Of a stretch of 64,000 bases of DNA, positions 62,149 to 64,000 are shown one piece after another; the stretch's first letter is position 1, and every line of letters starts with the position of its first letter. The DNA is from Plectosphaerella cucumerina. Taxonomy: Eukaryota; Ascomycota; Sordariomycetes; Glomerellales; Plectosphaerellaceae. Position numbers and translations under genes: made by a program. The stretch lies in contig JAGPXD010000002.1 of the NCBI GenBank assembly GCA_020746995.1, positions 1,364,001-1,428,000 on the forward strand, in the 5' to 3' direction. The notes under the pieces are model-generated. The model ran no database searches, had not been told where the DNA came from, and saw nothing but the letters and a program-made list of their open reading frames with translations.

Positions 62149-64000
62149 ATGGGGAAGATCTCCAAGACGATGCAGCCAAAGCACGAGGAGACACAGGTCA
62201 GCCTTCTCCCCCGCCCGTTCTATTCCCTACCCACCTGGCCACCCCATGATGCTAACTGTTGGTGCCCAGTCTCCTTGGCTTCGGGAATTCGTCTCTCAAG
62301 CTTCCTCGACACCCCTTCCTCTACTCCCACAACATCTCGCCACATTCCCGACACGATGGCCCTTCCCGCGAGGCGATCTCTACCACTGGATCCCGCTCCT
62401 GAACCGATTCGATGACATCCTGGAAACCTTCAGCCAGACCTACAAGCTTCACGAAGGACCCCAGCCGCGCGAGCTCAGCTGTGACGTGCTTCTCAACCGG
62501 GAGCTTCACCCCACCTCTGACGGAAGCGCTCCCTGGACCGCGGACCAGCTCAAGGCACATGGCTATGGTGAAGACGGTGACCGAAAGCTCATTCTTGCGG
62601 TTCTCAAGTTCAGCCGTATCCTCCTGGAACACTGCGGCAACCGCAGCATCTACGCTAGCAGCACCCACCTGAACGACCTGCTCAACACCACCTGCCTGGC
62701 CATTCTCACTGCAACCCTTGAGGTTGGCACCGAGCTCGCCAAAAGATACCAAGCCTCGGTGAAGAGGATCGGAAACCATTCCCGTCACGTTAGCACTGCG
62801 CTGCTCTCCAACCACTACAACATTGAGCTCGAGAGGGTCCAGCAGCTGGCCGCGCCGTTTGTCAAGACGCCGCTCGTGTCCCTCTCCGATAGTGTCTCGG
62901 TGGGCACGCCTGGCTCTGCCTCCAAGGCCAAAGACAAGAGCCAGGGATCCGCGCACAAGAACGCCGCTCCCATGTTCGCCAACGACCTTGGAGCCATCGC
63001 CAACTCCGACAACGTCCGTTGGACAGGCTGGGCCGACATCAAGATCACATACGCTGCCCCGGCTGCTGATGCGCCCCGGCCGCAGCAGACTGCAGGCCCG
63101 TCAGATCGCTCTGCTTCCACTCTGCCGGCGACGCCCACCCCTCTGAGGCGGAGCACGTCAATGGGAACTCCCGCCCACCAGACACCGAGATCAGCGAGAC
63201 AGCCCCCTAGTGAGGACAACTCGCCGGCCTCCGTCACTCGATCTCCTGCGGTGGCACAAGACCGACAGACTTCCGGCCAGAAGATCTTTGACCTCCCTCA
63301 GTCGGTAGTCGCTGCTCAGCCCATTTACGACCTCCTGGCTCGCTGCCCGGCCGATCTCCCCGCCCAGGCCAAGTACGAGTTCCTCAGCAGACTCCGGATC
63401 GCCAAGGCCCTCGTGGGAAGCGCCGAGGCAAGGCAGCAGGCTCTTGCCGTTCGTCTCTTGGCCATCACAAACCTAGCGTACATCCACCAGGAGACTGTCT
63501 TCATGGAGAAGGTCATGCGCCCTGATGTTGACGAGACGCGCCGCTTTCAGCTTGTCTATCAGCTGGCCGAACTCATCCGCCCTCCCGCTGACGGCTCGGC
63601 ATCCGTTCCCCTCTGGCTGCAGGCCATTGCACTGGCTTTGCTTGAGGCCATCTCAAACTTCCAGGCTAGATATCAAGATGTCTTGTCGGCGCTCAACGCC
63701 AACGTCAACCACGGTATCCTGCTGTACGTCATCCGCAAGGCCGTTTCCGAGATGGAAACAGATGATGCCGTCGACGCAAACGAACGCAGCACGGAGGCCG
63801 ACGACTGGCGCAAGGAACTTTTCTCATTGACGCAGCATCTGGCCATGGCGACTCGCATCGGAACAGAGATGGTGGGTGCCGGCCTCATGGACGTTCTTGT
63901 GGACATCCTGAAGCTTCGCACCAACGTGGCCCAACGTAACCAGGCCACCATTCTGAACTTCGTCGACGGCCTGATCTGGGCATACCAGAATGCCTTCCAG
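62149..64000 (+). CDS. tom1: HECT-type E3 ubiquitin ligase Tom1/HUWE1, N-terminal part (runs off the window)
   Basis: Exon 1 is 62149-62196 (MGKISKTMQPKHEETQ); exon 2 starts at 62270 and is open to the window end, 593 codons in all. The opening fits the family: SPWLREFVSQASSTPLPLLP, FPTRWPFPRGDLYHWIPLLN, RFDDILETF. Next comes DUF908-type sequence (LAVLKFSRILLEHCGNRSIY; LNDLLNTTCLAILTATLEV) and then the start of DUF913 (YEFLSRLRIAKALVGSAEAR; ITNLAYIHQETVFMEKVMRP; GAGLMDVLVDILKLRTNVAQ). Between them lies a Ser/Pro/Ala-rich linker. The full protein is normally about 4000 residues with a C-terminal HECT domain outside this window. It ubiquitinates excess ribosomal and other nuclear proteins. No lesion is visible in the part seen. 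Confidence 0.92.

Overview
The window is nuclear DNA of a filamentous ascomycete, most likely a Sordariomycete. The genes carry short introns (about 47-135 nt) with GTAAGT-like donors and CTNAC-type branch points. Coding DNA is GC-rich with strong C/G third positions, and the families (Ppo dioxygenase, NACHT proteins, DUF7580, Cut12-domain protein, fungal MAL-type genes) are typical of Pezizomycotina. The species cannot be fixed from sequence alone. I support 21 protein-coding genes, one of them cut by the right edge, and one probable intronic snoRNA.

Layout. 1.7-4.0 kb: a GPI-anchored cupredoxin and a cytochrome-b5-like membrane protein. 4.7-11.0 kb: an immunity-like pair, a DUF7580 protein followed 176 bp later by a zinc-finger/NACHT/ankyrin NLR-like protein whose last ankyrin repeats are cut off by a one-base frameshift in a G run. 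11.2-22.4 kb: housekeeping genes (CCCH zinc-finger protein, spindle-pole-body Cut12-domain protein, ER Hsp70 Lhs1, P-body protein Scd6). Scd6 hosts a probable C/D-box snoRNA in its third intron. 23.7-26.2 kb: a small GPI-anchored secreted protein and glutathione reductase with two in-frame starts. 26.9-30.4 kb: a second NACHT protein. 31.1-37.9 kb: a short RecQ helicase and the LRR protein Sog2 of the RAM pathway. 38.8-42.9 kb: a fatty-acid dioxygenase of the Ppo/linoleate diol synthase family in 15 exons. 43.8-46.0 kb: enoyl reductase Tsc13 and a BLOC-1 subunit. 46.4-52.7 kb: a maltose-type cluster (permease, divergent alpha-glucosidase, Zn2Cys6 regulator). 53.3-64.0 kb: an orphan protein, ribosomal protein eS8, a Gyp5-like TBC protein, and the start of the HECT ligase Tom1/HUWE1.

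Most striking observations. (1) The Ppo gene is intact over 1107 codons, with every splice site in phase, except for two TAG codons. Both sit exactly where the family has tryptophan (TGG). Ppo enzymes make the psi factors that steer sexual sporulation, and Sordariomycetes perform A-to-I mRNA editing of UAG to UGG during sexual development. A stage-gated Ppo opened only by editing is therefore a concrete hypothesis; RIP-type or ordinary pseudogenisation is the alternative. (2) Intron 3 of scd6 holds a C box, a D box, a short terminal stem and a 12-bp guide for 18S rRNA. By the D-box-plus-five rule it points at the conserved methylation site equivalent to yeast Am420. (3) The NLR-like gene has a homopolymer frameshift within its repeat domain.
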